NCBI RefSeq assembly: GCF_025698545.1
Contig: NC_068570.1
Span: forward strand, 46,457,924-46,521,923
Reading direction: 5' to 3'
DNA: 64,000 nucleotides
DNA from: Gossypium raimondii
Lineage: Eukaryota > Streptophyta > Magnoliopsida > Malvales > Malvaceae
The notes below the pieces were generated by a model. The model was not told the DNA's origin, searched no databases, and was given only the letters and a program-made list of their open reading frames with translations. This document shows positions 1-11,727 of the stretch, piece after piece; positions within the stretch are counted from its first letter, which is position 1, and each line of letters starts with the position of its first letter. Position numbers and translations under genes: made by a program.

Positions 1-578
1 TTGCTACTGAACTCAGGAACCGACCACAAAGTGCTCTACCTAGTGACACAGAGAATCCAAAAAATCTGGGGAAGGAACATTGTAAATCGTTGATATTTAG
101 GAGCGGAAAGACAGTAGAGCCCAACATTGTCGAAGTTGAAAAGGAGCCAGCTGACGCTCAAGATTTATAAGAAGTTCAACCAAGTGTTGAAATTCCAATT
201 TCACCAAAATCAGAATCTGCAAAACCCGACAAAGTAACCTCAGGACCAGTTAATTTTGATCAACTAATAATGTCGTTAGATGCAAAATTTTTGCCAAAGA
301 TGAATCAACTAGAACCAGTCCCAGTAATAAAACCACCACCACCACCCTACCCTTAAAGACTTCAGAAATAGAAGCAGGAGATTCAATTCAATAAGTTCCT
401 TGACGTACTCAAGCAACTTCACATCAACTTCTCATTGGTTGAAGCACTTGAGCAAATGCCGAACTACGTCAAGTTCATAAACGATATCTTGTCTAAGAAA
501 CGAAGACTTGGAGAATTTGAGACGGTAGCTCTGATGAAGGAATGCAGTGCATATCTTTAAGACAAACTACCCCCAAAA

Positions 579-1151
579 TTGAAGGATCTTGGATGTTTTA
601 CCATACCGTACAACATTGGAGCAACATATTGTGGTAAGACATTATGTGACTTAGGTGCAAGTGTCAACTTGATGCCTATGTCAATATTTAGGAAGTTGGT
701 GATAGGAGAAGTTAGACCAACTACAGTTACGCTTCAACTAGTAGATCGATCCTTAGCACATCCAGAAAGAAAAATCGAGGACGTATTGGTACGTGTAGAT
801 AAGTTTATCTTTACTACTAACTTTGTAATTCTAGATTTTGAAGCAGACAAAAAAGTACCAATCATCCTAAGAAGGCCGTTCCTAGAAACTGGAAGGACCC
901 TTATTGATGTGCAGAAGGGCGAGCTTACTATGCGTGTTCAAGATGATCAGGTAACATTTAACGTCTTTAAGTCTATGCGATTTCCTGACACAATGGATGA
1001 TTGCTCTGCAGTGTCCGATTTAGAAGATTTAATAGTAGAGAAGGAACTCAACTGTGTTGAGGACCCACTGGAAAGAATTTTGACATTGGATCCTCCAAAT
1101 GATAAAGAGGAGGATGAATACTTAGCTTTGCTAGAAGCTAATCAAAGGTGA
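579..1151 (+). pseudogene. Retroviral-type aspartic protease domain of the Athila-like element
   Basis: The open segment carries the protease active-site region LCDLGASVNLMP, where the usual D-T/S-G is D-L-G-A as is common in Athila-type proteases, followed by the strand ending in an I-I-L-x-R-P-F-L motif around residues 96-101. It would cut the Gag-Pol polyprotein. The frame stays open into the linker before RT and stops at 1149-1151. It is a remnant inside a degenerate pol, so no activity is expected. Confidence 0.75.
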
Positions 1152-1592
1152 TTTAATCGGCAATCTCATTTTGAATCTTTGGAGTTAGAAAAGAGAGACT
1201 ACTCCCAACCAAAAGCGTTGATCGATGAGCCACCTAAATTAGAACCCAATGTATTACCTTCTAATTTAAAATACGTTTATTTAGGTAACGCTTCTACTCT
1301 GCCTGTGATTGTTTCAGTAGAATTGACCACTAAGCAAGAAGAGGAACTTATCTTAGTTCTGAAATAATTCAAGAAGGCCATCGGATGGACCATAGCCGAT
1401 ATTCGCGGTATTAGTCCATCTATATGCATGCACAAGATTATCCTGGAATATGGAAAAAAAGGGACGATCGATGGACAACGGAGACTGAACCCCATCATGA
1501 AGGACGTAGTAAAAAAAGAGATCATCAAGTGATTAGATGCGGGTATCATCTATCCCATCTCAGACAGTTCATGGGTAAGCCCGATCCAGTGT

Positions 1593-2243
1593 GTGGCAAA
1601 AAAAAGAGGTATCACGGTCGTAGAGAACGAGAACAACGAGTTGATCCCGACTAGAACGGTTACGGGATGGAGAATTTGCATCGATTACCGGAAGTTGAAC
1701 AAGGCGACTAGGAAAGATCACTTTCCTTTGTCGTTCTTGGACCAGATGCTGGATAGACTTGCAGGACGATATTACTATTGTTTTCTCGATGGATACTCAG
1801 GGTATAATCAAATTACAGTAGCACCGAAAGATCAACACAAAACGACATTCAACTACCCGTACGGTACGTTTGCATTTAGACACATGCCATTTGGTTTATG
1901 TAATTCACCTGCTACATTTCGAAAATGTATGATGTCTATTTTTACTGACATGGTTGAGAAATATTTGGAAGTTTTTATGGACGATTTTTCAGTATTCGGA
2001 GATACTTACGATGATTGCTTAGCCAATCTAACTAAGGTACTAAGGCAATGCGAAGAAACAAATCTCGTACTCAACTGGGAAAAGTACCATTTTATGGTAC
2101 GAGAAAGAGTTTTTCTAGGGCATCGGATAACGAGACATGGGATCGAGGTAGACAAAGCAAAGGTAGACGTTATTGAGAAACTCCCACCTCCAACATCTGT
2201 AAAGGGTGTTAGGAGCTTTTTGGGCCACGCTGATTTTTATTAA
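1593..2243 (+). pseudogene. Reverse transcriptase domain of the Athila-like element
   Basis: Finger and palm motifs are present in order: CIDYRKLN (near 1678), FLDGYSGYNQI (near 1783), FGLCNSPATF (near 1890) and the catalytic FMDD box (near 1975). The frame then runs through the connection motif LGHRITRHGIEVDKAK and stops at a TAA replacing an arginine codon in the conserved FYRRF stretch (2241-2243). The catalytic aspartates are intact, but flanking frames are broken. The lead-in (about 1370-1600) can be followed only by changing frame twice. Confidence 0.85.
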
Positions 2244-2398
2244 AGATTTATCAATGACTTCTCCAAAGTTGCTAAACCTTTATGCAAATTATTGGAGAAT
2301 GAATCTATATTCAAGTTTGATGTGGAATGCTTAAAAGCTTTCAATGATTTGAAGAGTCGATTAGTCAGGGCACCATAATCGTCACACCAGAATGGGGT

Positions 2399-2962
2399 TT
2401 GCCATTCGAATTGATGTGTGACGCAAGTGACTTCGCAATTGGAGCAGTCTTGGACCAACGAAGGAACAAAGTTTTTCATCCCATCTACTATGCAAGTCGA
2501 ACCCTAAGAGGAGCTCAACTGAATTATACAGTAACAGAAAAAGAGTTACTTGCTATTGTGTTTGCTTTCGACAAGTTTCAATCTTATTTGGTAGGTACCA
2601 AAGTGACTGTCTATACAGACCACTCGGCAATTAAGTATTTACTTGAGAAGAAAGACGCTAAGCCGAGGCTGATCCGATGGGTACTTCTACTTCAAGAGTT
2701 CGATCTAGAAATTCAATATCAAAAGGGAGTCGAAAATCAAGTAGCAGATCACTTGTCCAGATTGGAGCCACAAGAAGGGAATTCTCCTTTTATACCAATT
2801 CAGGATATGTTTCCAGACGGACATATCCTGAAGGTAAATCATGTCCATAATACCCCTTGGTTTGCTGATATTGCTAACTATTTAGCTTGTGATTTGATGC
2901 CAATTGATAAGATGTATCAACAAAGGAAAAAGTTTCTTCACGATGTGAAATACTATTTCTGA
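2399..2962 (+). pseudogene. RNase H domain and tether of the Athila-like element
   Basis: The frame begins near [13 protein letters not shown], the first catalytic aspartate region of the gypsy RNase H. It continues through [17 protein letters not shown] (glutamate) and [12 protein letters not shown] (aspartate) to [10 protein letters not shown], the end of the domain. A frame break at about 2380 separates it from RT, and a stop at 2960-2962 separates it from integrase. Confidence 0.85.
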
Positions 2963-2963
2963 T

Positions 2964-4043
2964 GTGTTTAAAAAGTGTGCAGATCAGATGATCAGGAGAT
3001 GCGTGGCAGAAGATGAAATACCGAAGATTTTATACCATTGTCACTCAGCTCCAAGTGGGGGACACTTTGAAGGTACACGTACAGCGGCCAAAGTATTGCA
3101 AGCCAGATTCTTTTGGCCAACACTATTCAAGGATGCATATGCTTACGTGAAGAGCTGTGATCAATGTCAAAGGATTGGAAATGTCACCAAAAGAAATGAG
3201 ATGCCTCGAACAAATATTATTGAGGTAGAGTTGTTCGATGTATGGGGTATTGACTTTCTTGGTCCTTTTCCTTCGTCTTGTGGTCACAAGTACATACTAG
3301 TAGCAGTAGACTATGTGTCTAAGTGGGTCGAGGCTGAGGCATATCCGACAAACGATGCTAAGGTTGTGATGAAGTTTCTACAGAAGCATGTGTTCACAAG
3401 GTTTTGAACCCCAAGAGCTATCATCAGTGATAAAGGATCCCACTTTGTGAACAAGTGGTTAAAATGGTTATTAGACAAGCACGGAGTGAAACACAAGGTT
3501 GCAACAACTTACCATCCGTAGACAAATGGGCAAGCTAAACTGGCAAATAAGGAGATCAAAGGCATACTTGAGAAGGTAGTCTGCCTGATCCGACGAGATT
3601 GGTCCACAAGATTAGATGATGCTTTATGGGCTTACAGAACAGCATGCAAGACACTGTTAAGGATGTCACCCTATAGGTTGGTCTTTGGGAAAGCCTACCA
3701 TCTACCGTTGGAGTTAGAACACAAAGCTTATTGGGCTCTTCAACAGCTTAATTTGGATCCTAAGCTCGTGAAAGAGAAATGAACGTTCCAACTCAATGAG
3801 TTAGAAGAGTTCCGAATGTTCTCATATGAAAATGTCAAGTTACTTAAAGAAAGACTCAAGAAATGGCATGAAAACCACATTCGAGTTCGAGAATTTGAAG
3901 CAGGTCAGCAAGTATTGTTGTTTAATTCTAGATTTAAGTTCTTTCCAGGAAAGCTAAAATCACGTTGGTTTGGTCCATTTACGATTCACCAAGTCTATCC
4001 ATACGGAGTTATTAAACTCCAAGGTAAGGGAGGTAATTTCTGA
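2964..4043 (+). pseudogene. Integrase domain of the Athila-like element
   Basis: An HHCC zinc-binding head ([12 protein letters not shown], then CDQCQRIG) is followed by the catalytic core: first aspartate in [10 protein letters not shown], second in IISDKGSHF (near 3421) and glutamate in [10 protein letters not shown] (near 3550). The C-terminal region at 3816-4043 carries the basic, tryptophan-rich KSRWFGPF motif. Stops at about 3405, 3522 and 3781 break the frame. It would have joined element cDNA to the chromosome. Confidence 0.85.
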
Positions 4044-6003
4044 GTTAATGCCCAGCGCCTGAAACATTATTGGGGAGATAAAATTGAACAGGATAAAATC
4101 ATGTTCATTTTGTCGGATACTTAATTTTTCATTTTTCTTTTTCAATAAAAGATTTAGGGTATATTTTCGAGTAAATTATTTTTAAATAAATTATGTTTAA
4201 GAGATTAGAACTTAAGCGGAACCATTTGTAACCCCTCCAATCTTTCATGGGAATTTATTTTGACATAATTTTCCAAGAAATTATCCCTAAATGGAAAAAT
4301 AAAATTTTTTGAAACAAGAAAAACAAACTTTTAGTTTCAAATAAAAGGGTCAAAAAACTTTTAGTTTCAAATAAAAGGGTTAATTTTGATCTAAGTTCTA
4401 ATTTGCAACTCAATTTTAAATTTTCATTAAGTCTAGGGACTTAATTGAATTTTTTAAATATAGTCGCTCTTTTCGTAAATAAAAAAACTAGGGCTTTTCT
4501 TTGTGAATATTTTCAAAATATCTTTAATATTATTAATAATTTGATAAACTTTAATATATAATTATATTATTTATAATTTATATATTAATTGTTGTCAACT
4601 TAGCATAAAATTAGGATTAATGAGGAATTTTTTATTTCTGCACAATAAAATAAGATATGGGAATCAAAAGTAAATATGGAGAAGTAGTAAAGTCAAAGTG
4701 TGGCAATAGGTATATACATGTCTAGCATTAGATCTAGGAAGAGCTTGGTACTGAAGTAGTCAAATTGACTCACCTCCTCTTTTCTGGAATCCTACATGGT
4801 GTATAGTATCTATTCACTTCAAACAATAAGGACATTGTTCATTTTAAGTTTGGGGGGTCGAAAATTGAAATTTTTTCCACTCAGAATAAAATTTTTCTTT
4901 TAATTATGATTATGATATATTTTTGTTCAATAAATTTGAATTTTGTTAAGTATGCTAAATTTAAGTATGAATAAAGTTTGATTATTTCAATAAATTGTTA
5001 TGTTAGCTTAATAATGACATGAAATGTATTTCTACTAAAGCATGCAAATCATACTATAAATTTTAGTTCTTTAGGAAAGTTAGGCATGCATGAAAGTTTA
5101 AGTCTTTAGAATTGACTTAGTAGTTTCTTGAGCCGAAATCCTAGGAAGCATGGAACGTTGAAAACGATTTAGGCAACTGTTGTTTGGACTGTTTGAGCCT
5201 TTCAAGCCAACCATGATGAAATTTTTATCTTTTGAAACCCAACTTTGAGACTTTATGGCCTAATTTTATTTGAACCCTTACAAAGTTAGCCATCACTTTT
5301 CTTAATTATCTTAAAAATGTCCCAAACACTAGACTCAGTACTATTCAGAGTATTCTTTGAAAATAAGTTTGGGGAAGTTGCAAAGAAGTATGAAATACTC
5401 TAAAAATTGTAGTACATGCAGTAAAATACTCGAAAAAAAAAGCATATGTGCTTGAAGTAAATTGCACTAAAGAGCATGTGAAAAGGAAAGAAAAGTTGAT
5501 GTATTGAAGTTAATTATTTCGAAAGGTCCGATACAAGCTAAGTCTAGATTTTTTTTTAAAACCTAAAATTATCTATCTTTTACCTACCCTTAAGCCTAGC
5601 CACGTTACAACCTTGTTAAAGACCTATTGATTCAAAGCTCAAATGTTACCTACATTAGTAGAGAGAAATTGCTCTGTTCAACATATAAAGATATCAATTA
5701 AGCTTAATGATTGCAGTTTAATTTTGAATAAGGGATTAAAATCAAATTGGTAAGGATTAACATGTCTTTATTAAGAAACATTTAGTCTAATTTTGCTATT
5801 GTAGTAATTGTTGAGATTAATTTGAACGATATATATACTTGAGTAGCATAATTATAAAATTTATCGTTTTTGAGCATAAGTATATTGATTTCATGATTTT
5901 GGGACGAATGTTGTTCTGAAGGAGTTTTTCAAAAAGTGTTTCAGAGAAATTTCTTTTCAAATTTGTGCATTACTCGGGAAGAGCAATGAATTAAGTTTGG
6001 GGG
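4044..6003 (+). other. Non-coding internal region of the Athila-like element
   Basis: About 2 kb of AT-rich sequence between the end of pol and the 3' LTR, with no credible coding frame and no envelope-like domain. A 26-base segment is tandemly duplicated near 4322-4380. Two polypurine-tract-like strings occur: one at about 4845-4860 and one (AAGTTTGGGGGTG) at 5993-6005 directly before the LTR. The second is the likely plus-strand primer. Confidence 0.6.
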
Positions 6004-7681
6004 TGTGAAAACACAAAAATTTATATGTTTTTACATGCCCTTTTTAACTTAAAATCATGCTATTTCGGTTAAATTCTTGTCGAAAAATAATTAAATATTA
6101 TAAAATAATTAAATTATGTTAAAAATATGAACATGAAGAATTTTAATTAATTTTATAGTTAATTTTTATTAATTTTGACTATTTTCGACAGATTCGCACA
6201 AAAGGCGAAAATTAGCTCGGCAGACAATGCTCGAAGAATAAAACCGAGAAGCAATTTGAAGCATCGAGGAAAATTTATTTCCAGCCTAAGATGGTCCAAA
6301 AATGTGTGTTAATTCATAATATAATTCATTTTAATTTATCCCCAATTTAATTTGGGCTAAATAAATTATTATTAATTAATTATGGAAAAAAAGGGTCTAG
6401 TTGAACAGCATTAATTGAACCGAATCTAGTGAACCGAACCAGCCACTAATTGGGCTGCCCAAAATCGTCCATATACTGACCCAAATCATCATTTTAGCTG
6501 ACTAAATAAGCTTGCAAAGAATCCCTTGAAGAACTTTCGACCTTGCATTCAAACCCCTCCAAAAAATGCGACTTTATGGATTTGCCCCAGGCTATTTTTA
6601 GCAAAGTTGTATCTCTCAACTTTCCCATGTGTGTGGCCAGCCAAGGGGGTCTCTTTGGCTGATGGAATTTTCTATTTTTAGCAGCCACAATCAGCTATAA
6701 AAGCCACCCCTTGCTGATCATTCAACTTATCCCTCACCCTCTCATTCTCTCTTCTCCTCTCTCATTTTCTCTCAACTTTTCCTTCGCATTTTCCCTTTTC
6801 TTCAAGTGCCAATTTCTTCTCTTGAGAAAGAGGTCCTCATCAGCCATTGATGAGCAGCAATTACAGTGTTCATAAGCCACCTTGATAGCAGAGGACAACA
6901 GAGAACAAAGAACGGAGAAATCAATCAAGCCACGAAAAAACACCAGATTTGCTTCTTGTTCCCTATCTCTTTAAATATCGTTGTTGTTTTGACAAACATG
7001 TTTATGAATATTTATGCTATTGAAATGGTTATTTTAATCGTTAGATAACTAATGAATTAATTATTAAATCGTATTGAAATTGTAATTAATCAACACAATA
7101 CTTAATTAGTGCATGTTTATTCTTCTAAAGTGTTAATTTAGCATTGTATTTGGCGATACATATGCCTTGCATAACTTGCAAGATTATTATGATTAAACTG
7201 TTTCAAGGTAGAAATACTCTGTTACCTCACTTGATCTTTTATATGCTTGTGAAGATTGATTAATAGCTTGGATTGACATTGAGAAATGTTCAAGAGATTG
7301 ATTAATTTAATAAGTATGTATGAGCAGTAGTTAGCAAATTACCGAGTTGCCGTGAATTTGTTCGTATCAGTATAAACATAAGTTTAATAATTCTAAGTTA
7401 AAGGAATGTAATTAATCCAACACAATTATATCATCTTGATTAAACCTTATTTGAAATCGTGCATTAGAACCTTTTTATTTTTAAATTTCTTTTTTTACTT
7501 TGTTTTTAACCCTTAGTTTTTAATCATCTTTAAACCAAAATATTTTCCATCACCAAAGTGTTTTAACATTAATTTCATAAATATTCTTTTTTACAGTCTC
7601 TGTGGGTACGATAACTCGACATTTACTTGTCACTTTATTACTTGTTGCGATTGTGTACACTTGCACATTTTTGTTGTTCCA
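6004..7681 (+). repeat. 3' LTR of the Athila-like element
   Basis: It starts TGTGAAAACAC right after the polypurine tract and ends near TTGTTGTTCCA at 7681 (TG...CA). A TATA box (TATAAAAG, 6696-6703) is followed by a C/T-rich stretch as expected of the U3/R boundary. The last 90 bases, with the string CTTTATTACTTGTTGCGATT, are shared with the truncated LTR that ends at 35229. The exact ends may shift by 2 bases. The matching 5' LTR and the other target-site copy are outside the window. The insertion falls inside the PMD pseudogene. Confidence 0.75.
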
Positions 7682-8404
7682 CATCGCCCCATACAACTTC
7701 CGGTACAATGTTTCTAACACGACAAACCCCCAACTAGATTCGCCAGCTGCTTTAAAATCAACGAGTTTCAGCAGGCACCTCAAATTTACGATGTTTCGTG
7801 ACAAGTCCGGCATCAGATAACCTCCAATCATCTCAAGAATGTATTCCTGAGCATATCGTATTCTTTCTACTTCAGTCGAATCATTCCCTGGCTCCGGGAA
7901 TGTGTCTCGTAACCAGCTTATCTCAATCTGACCTCCGTAAATATTATCCAGCATACGGCTCCCCAATCAGCAGATTAAACAGACCCGGTGAGTGCGGACC
8001 CATCCACTGACAATCCCAATTGTAATTGCACATCTTCCAAAGTGATGGTACACTCTCCGTATGGAAGATGAAATGTGTGCAACTCGGGTCTCCACCTCTT
8101 TATCAACGCGCTGATGAGTTTTGGGTCCAACTTGCACCCCCGGCCTATAGTGGCCACAAGCCAAAAACTCGCTTCCCTCAAGTAATTTTCTATCAATGGT
8201 GATGGAGAACCAGATAAATTACGAATATAACACTGTAACACCCGATTTATAGACTATTATGAAAAATTATAAAATAAAAATTAATTAAATTACATAAATG
8301 AAAAAAATATTAAATATTATTCAAAAATTAAAATTAAGCTTTACCATTCTCATTTGTTCGACGAAAATATGTTTATGATCGAGACAAATTAATTCTCCGG
8401 CCAT
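7682..8404 (-). pseudogene. Plant mobile domain (PMD/MAIN-like) pseudogene, truncated
   Basis: Read on the minus strand, exon 1 (8404-8345) encodes MAGELICLDHKHIFVEQMRM and ends in a GT donor. Exon 2 starts after an AG at 8234-8233 with [20 protein letters not shown] and continues [18 protein letters not shown] and [20 protein letters not shown]. These are signatures of the plant mobile domain found in MAIN/MAIL1-type proteins (often annotated as 'phosphatase 7 long form'), a family that also occurs inside transposons. Breaks: a TAA at about 7978-7976 just after ALTGSV, then a frame change to the segment starting DNIYGGQIEISWLRD. The gene stops abruptly at about 7682, where the Athila-like LTR begins, so the C-terminal part is missing. 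Confidence 0.82.
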
Positions 8405-8525
8405 TGCTAACACAATCAAATATTTTTGAAATTATAAAAAAAATACTAATTCAGAAAGAAATTAAAGAGAGCTTTGTGAAATTTAGATAGAAATTTGAAG
8501 AAATATTGTGTGAAAAAATAGAAGG

Positions 8526-8533
8526 GGTTTTAT
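8526..8533 (-). promoter_or_regulatory. TATA box of the PMD pseudogene
   Basis: TATAAAAC on the minus strand lies about 122 bases upstream of the ATG at 8404, leaving a plausible 5' leader of roughly 90 bases. Its survival shows that the 5' end of the gene is complete even though the body is broken. Confidence 0.5.
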
Positions 8534-8589
8534 AGGTTTTTTTTACCGTTGGACCTCCAACGGTCAAAAACTCAAATAGCTGTTGGGAA

Positions 8590-8685
8590 AAAAACACGGG
8601 TTAAAACGCGTCCCTAGAGGAGCGATTTTGCCACATCAACAAAGCACGTCCACGGGGGCGCATTTTGTGTTGACAGAAAAAATAG
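8590..8685. repeat. GC-rich motifs resembling a Mutator-like terminal repeat, upstream of the PMD pseudogene
   Basis: Within AT-rich surroundings this stretch holds AACGCGTCCCTAGAGGAGCG and GCACGTCCACGGGGGCGC, with a CCACATCAACAAAG spacer. The same motif style (CGCGTCC...GGGCGCGATTT, ACGTCAGCAAA) fills the terminal repeats at 37999-38394, 39011-39449 and 18870-19070. I infer that it is the remains of the terminus of the mobile element that carried the PMD gene, cut off by the LINE starting at about 8690. Confidence 0.5.
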
Positions 8686-9059
8686 TAGCAAGGTTGGTTC
8701 TAGTCGAGGAGGTCAGAAATTAAATAATTCTTTAAGGGGACTCGAAAGCCACTTCAAATCTATTGGGAATTCTCGTATACCTCTAGTTGAATCTACGGAG
8801 GCGGTGATGAATCTTATTTTGTCCTAAATGGTGAATGAAATAGGAAATGGAATGTAAGAAGAGGCAGCTTCCAAATTAGACGGTGTTGCTAATTCTCGAC
8901 AATAATGGTATGACCCTAATTTTCTTTTTATTTTTCATGAATTTCTCAATTTTTTTCTTGAAACTGTCAAGGTTGTGCTAGTGCCAGATTTTCTCGTGTT
9001 TTTTGAGAATATAATATAAAATAAAAGCCAGGCATCATTATTTTACTTGAACCCAGAGT

Positions 9060-9761
9060 AAGTGGGACCAAAGCAGATAAAATTATTACACAATTGGGTT
9101 TCTATTACTTTCATCGTGTGGCGGCAATAGGCTACTCTAGGGGTATTTGGATTGGTTGGAAAAATTCAGTTCGGGTTGAGGGGGTTCGCAATCACCCTCA
9201 GTTTATTCTTGCCCAGGTTTGGTCTGTTTCCTCTTTGTGCCAGTTTTTGTTTCTTTCGTGTATGGGAGCCCAAATCTTTAGAAGCGTAAGGACTTATAAA
9301 AGGATCTTAGTTTAGCAATTCCCGTGGGGAAAATTCCATGGATGGCTATCGGTTATTTCAATACAATCTTGTCAACTAATGAGAAAATGGGTGGTTTTTC
9401 ACCTGGTAGGAGATGTTCCCAATTTGGTAATTTTGTGGATATGGCCAAATTACATGATTTGGGGTTTAAGGGTCCTCCTTTTACATGGCACAGAGGTAGG
9501 CTCTTTGAGAGATTGGATTATGCACTGGGGAATGAGGCATGGATCAAATATATTTCGAATAGCTTGATTACCCATCTTCTCAAGATTAAACCTGACCATA
9601 GGCCTCTCATTCTCCACCTTAATATCGAGATTTCTTTGCCTAGAGAAAGGCCATTTAGGTTTTTGGTAGGTTGGGTCGAACAGCTTGAGTTTGGGGATTT
9701 TGTGAATGATAAATGGCATTTTAGCGAGACTATGTCAGAAGCTTTAGCAAAATTTACCTAG
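9060..9761 (+). pseudogene. LINE ORF2 apurinic-type endonuclease domain
   Basis: The first piece (9094-9315) contains GYSRGIWIGWKNSV. The second (9324-9761) contains WMAIGYFNTILSTNEK, GPPFTWHRG, ERLDYAL and DHRPLILHL. These are the L1 endonuclease motifs. In the motif normally GDFN the catalytic-region aspartate is replaced by tyrosine (GYFN, near 9350), so nicking activity should be lost. A stop at about 9316 splits the domain. Confidence 0.82.
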
Positions 9762-10179
9762 TGCTTAAAGGAGTGGAATAAATCAGTTTATGGACATATC
9801 ACCACTCATAAGAGGAAGTTGTTACACTAATTAACAAATATTTAGCGACGTATGGACTTTTCTGGCTCAAATTGGTTAGCTCAATCAGAAATGGGCGTCA
9901 AACAAAAATTGGAGAATGTACCGCATTATGAAGAAATCCTTTGGAAACAAAAGGCAAAATGTCACAACACTAAGTTTTTTCATGCCCGCACCTTACAATA
10001 GAGGAATAATAATCGCATTACCACTATTCGTAATTCCTCTAGTGAATGGATTTTCAACCTGGAGGCCATTGAGTCGGAGGCAACAAATTTCTATCAAAAA
10101 TTATATTGGGAGAATCCTAGGCCCATGGGGAACTTTCCTCTAAGTAGATTCCCTCAGCTCGATCCTTGTGATATAGAAT

Positions 10180-11500
10180 TTTTTTGGGAAAAATGGTCAC
10201 GAATGATGAAATTAAGATTGCACTATTTAACATGGCACCGCTAAAAGCTCCAAGCAATGATGGCTTCCATGCTCTTTTCGTTCAGAAGTAGTGGGGTACT
10301 GTTGGGACAACTATTTGTGAATGGGTTAAAAGGGTCTTCAACGGAGGTGTTATTGATGCTGTGTTGAATAATACACTAATTGTTCTCATTCCCAAGATTC
10401 TCCAGAAGAGTTTACTCAATTTTGGCCCATAAGTCTCTATTCAGCTCTTTACAAATTGGTGATAAAGGTAATAACTAATCGTTTTAAGCTCATATTTTCG
10501 AAAATTATTGCTCAAGAGCAGATAGGATTTATTGCAGGCAAAAATATTATCGATAATATTATCATTGCATAAGAAATTATTCATTCCATGTAATTTAATA
10601 ATAAAATGAAGTGGATGACGATCAAAATTAATTTGAAAAAAGTCTATGGCTGAGTGAGATGGGACTTCATCAATGTTTCACTTCAGGCGACAGGTATCCC
10701 ACATTATCTCAAAAATGTTATTGTATCTGCTATTTCTAATTCTACCAGGCAGATTTTGTAAAATGGAGTTCCGACGTCTAAATTCAAGCTTTTTAGGGGA
10801 ATTCAACATGGATGTCCACTTTCTTTCTATTTATTTGTGCTCTACATAGAATGGCTAGGTCACTCTATTAATTCGGCTTTGTTAAATGGAGAGTGGAGCC
10901 CTATACACTTGTCCCATTCAGGACTGACCCTCTTTCATATGTTTTTCGCTAATGATCTAGTTATTTTTAACAAAGCGGATGTGAAGCATGGCAGATTGTT
11001 AAAGGAAATTTTGGATAATTTTTGCGATGTCTTTAGACATAAGGTCAATGCTAGGAAAACTAATATGCTCTTTTCTAAAGTAGTTGAAGAGTCTGACCAA
11101 TATGCTCAGTAACTTGCTTGGCTTCGAAAAGGTACAAAATCTTGGACATTATCTTGGAGTTCCCATTTTCCATCAAAGGGTTATAAATAGTACTATGCAT
11201 TTTTTGGTTGAAAAAAAACTGCATGAAGCTGCAGAGTTGGGACACTAGGTAGTTATCTATTACGAGTCGAGCTACTTTAGTGCAGTCGATGCTATTTTCA
11301 ATTCCTAGCTATTTTATGCAATCCATGATGATCCTTAAGAAAATCTGCGACGAAATTGAATTCATAGTGAGGAAGTTTATTTGGGGAGCTTCTGATAACA
11401 AAAAGATGTCCTTAGTAGGTTGGGATTCTATATGCCAACCCAAGTGGTGTGGAGGTCTTGGCTTGAGATAATTACGTGATCAAAATATTTCTTTTCTATT
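10180..11500 (+). pseudogene. LINE ORF2 reverse transcriptase domain
   Basis: Recognisable motifs appear in several frames: IGFIAGKNIIDNI (near 10525), RGIQHGCPLSFYLFVLYIEW (near 10795) and the palm box, which reads FAND at 10945-10956 instead of FADD. The thumb part ARKTNMLFSK follows, and 11280-11471 encodes the L1 segment ending GGLGLR. The loss of one catalytic aspartate plus many stops make this inactive. Confidence 0.82.
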
Positions 11501-11722
11501 GAAGCTTAGATATAAAGTGGTGGCTGATGATGAAACGTTATGCGTTCGTGTTCTCAAATCAAAATATAGGTTGAATGGATCTATTCCAGATAGCATTACG
11601 AAGGATAGAAGCCCTTTCCTTTGGAAGTCGCTCTCAAAAGTTTGGACTCTTTTACGAGAAAACCTTATTTGGTCTGTCAGGAATGAGAATAAAATATGTT
11701 GTTGGAAGGACTCTTGGATACA

Positions 11723-11727
11723 AATAT
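11723..11727. repeat. Target-site duplication AATAT, left copy
   Basis: AATAT directly precedes the solo LTR starting TGTAATGACC and is repeated at 14189-14193 directly after its end. Removing the LTR plus one copy rejoins the LINE. Confidence 0.85.

Larger units (their letters stand above)
1..4043 (+). mobile_element. Athila-like Ty3/gypsy retrotransposon, gag end and pol, decayed
   Basis: Reading across frames gives, in order: the end of gag with a proline run (near 335-350), an aspartic protease, reverse transcriptase, RNase H, integrase and the C-terminal integrase tail. The order protease-RT-RNaseH-integrase is that of Ty3/gypsy, and the spacing and wording of the motifs (for example YNIGATYCGKTLCDLGAS and FMDDFSVFGD) match the Athila branch as I know it. 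In-frame stops (near 170, 355, 560, 1365, 2241, 2962, 3405, 3522, 3781) and frame changes (for example near 1420-1600 and 2380) show that it is no longer coding. The 5' LTR and most of gag lie outside the window. No envelope-like frame is visible before the 3' LTR. Confidence 0.88.
8690..11727 (+). mobile_element. L1-type LINE, 5'-truncated, left part
   Basis: Broken frames give the tail of ORF1 (about 8690-8910), then ORF2 endonuclease (about 9030-9760) and reverse transcriptase (about 10180-11500). It joins the PMD-associated sequence at about 8690 without a visible promoter region, as is usual for 5'-truncated LINEs. It resumes at 14189 after a solo LTR insertion. Many stops and frame changes show a dead copy. 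The 5' limit is uncertain by tens of bases. Confidence 0.8.

Noticed and set aside
4044..6003. Envelope-like gene in the Athila-like element
   Set aside because: Some Athila elements have one, but here no frame longer than about 60 codons or any membrane-protein pattern is present.
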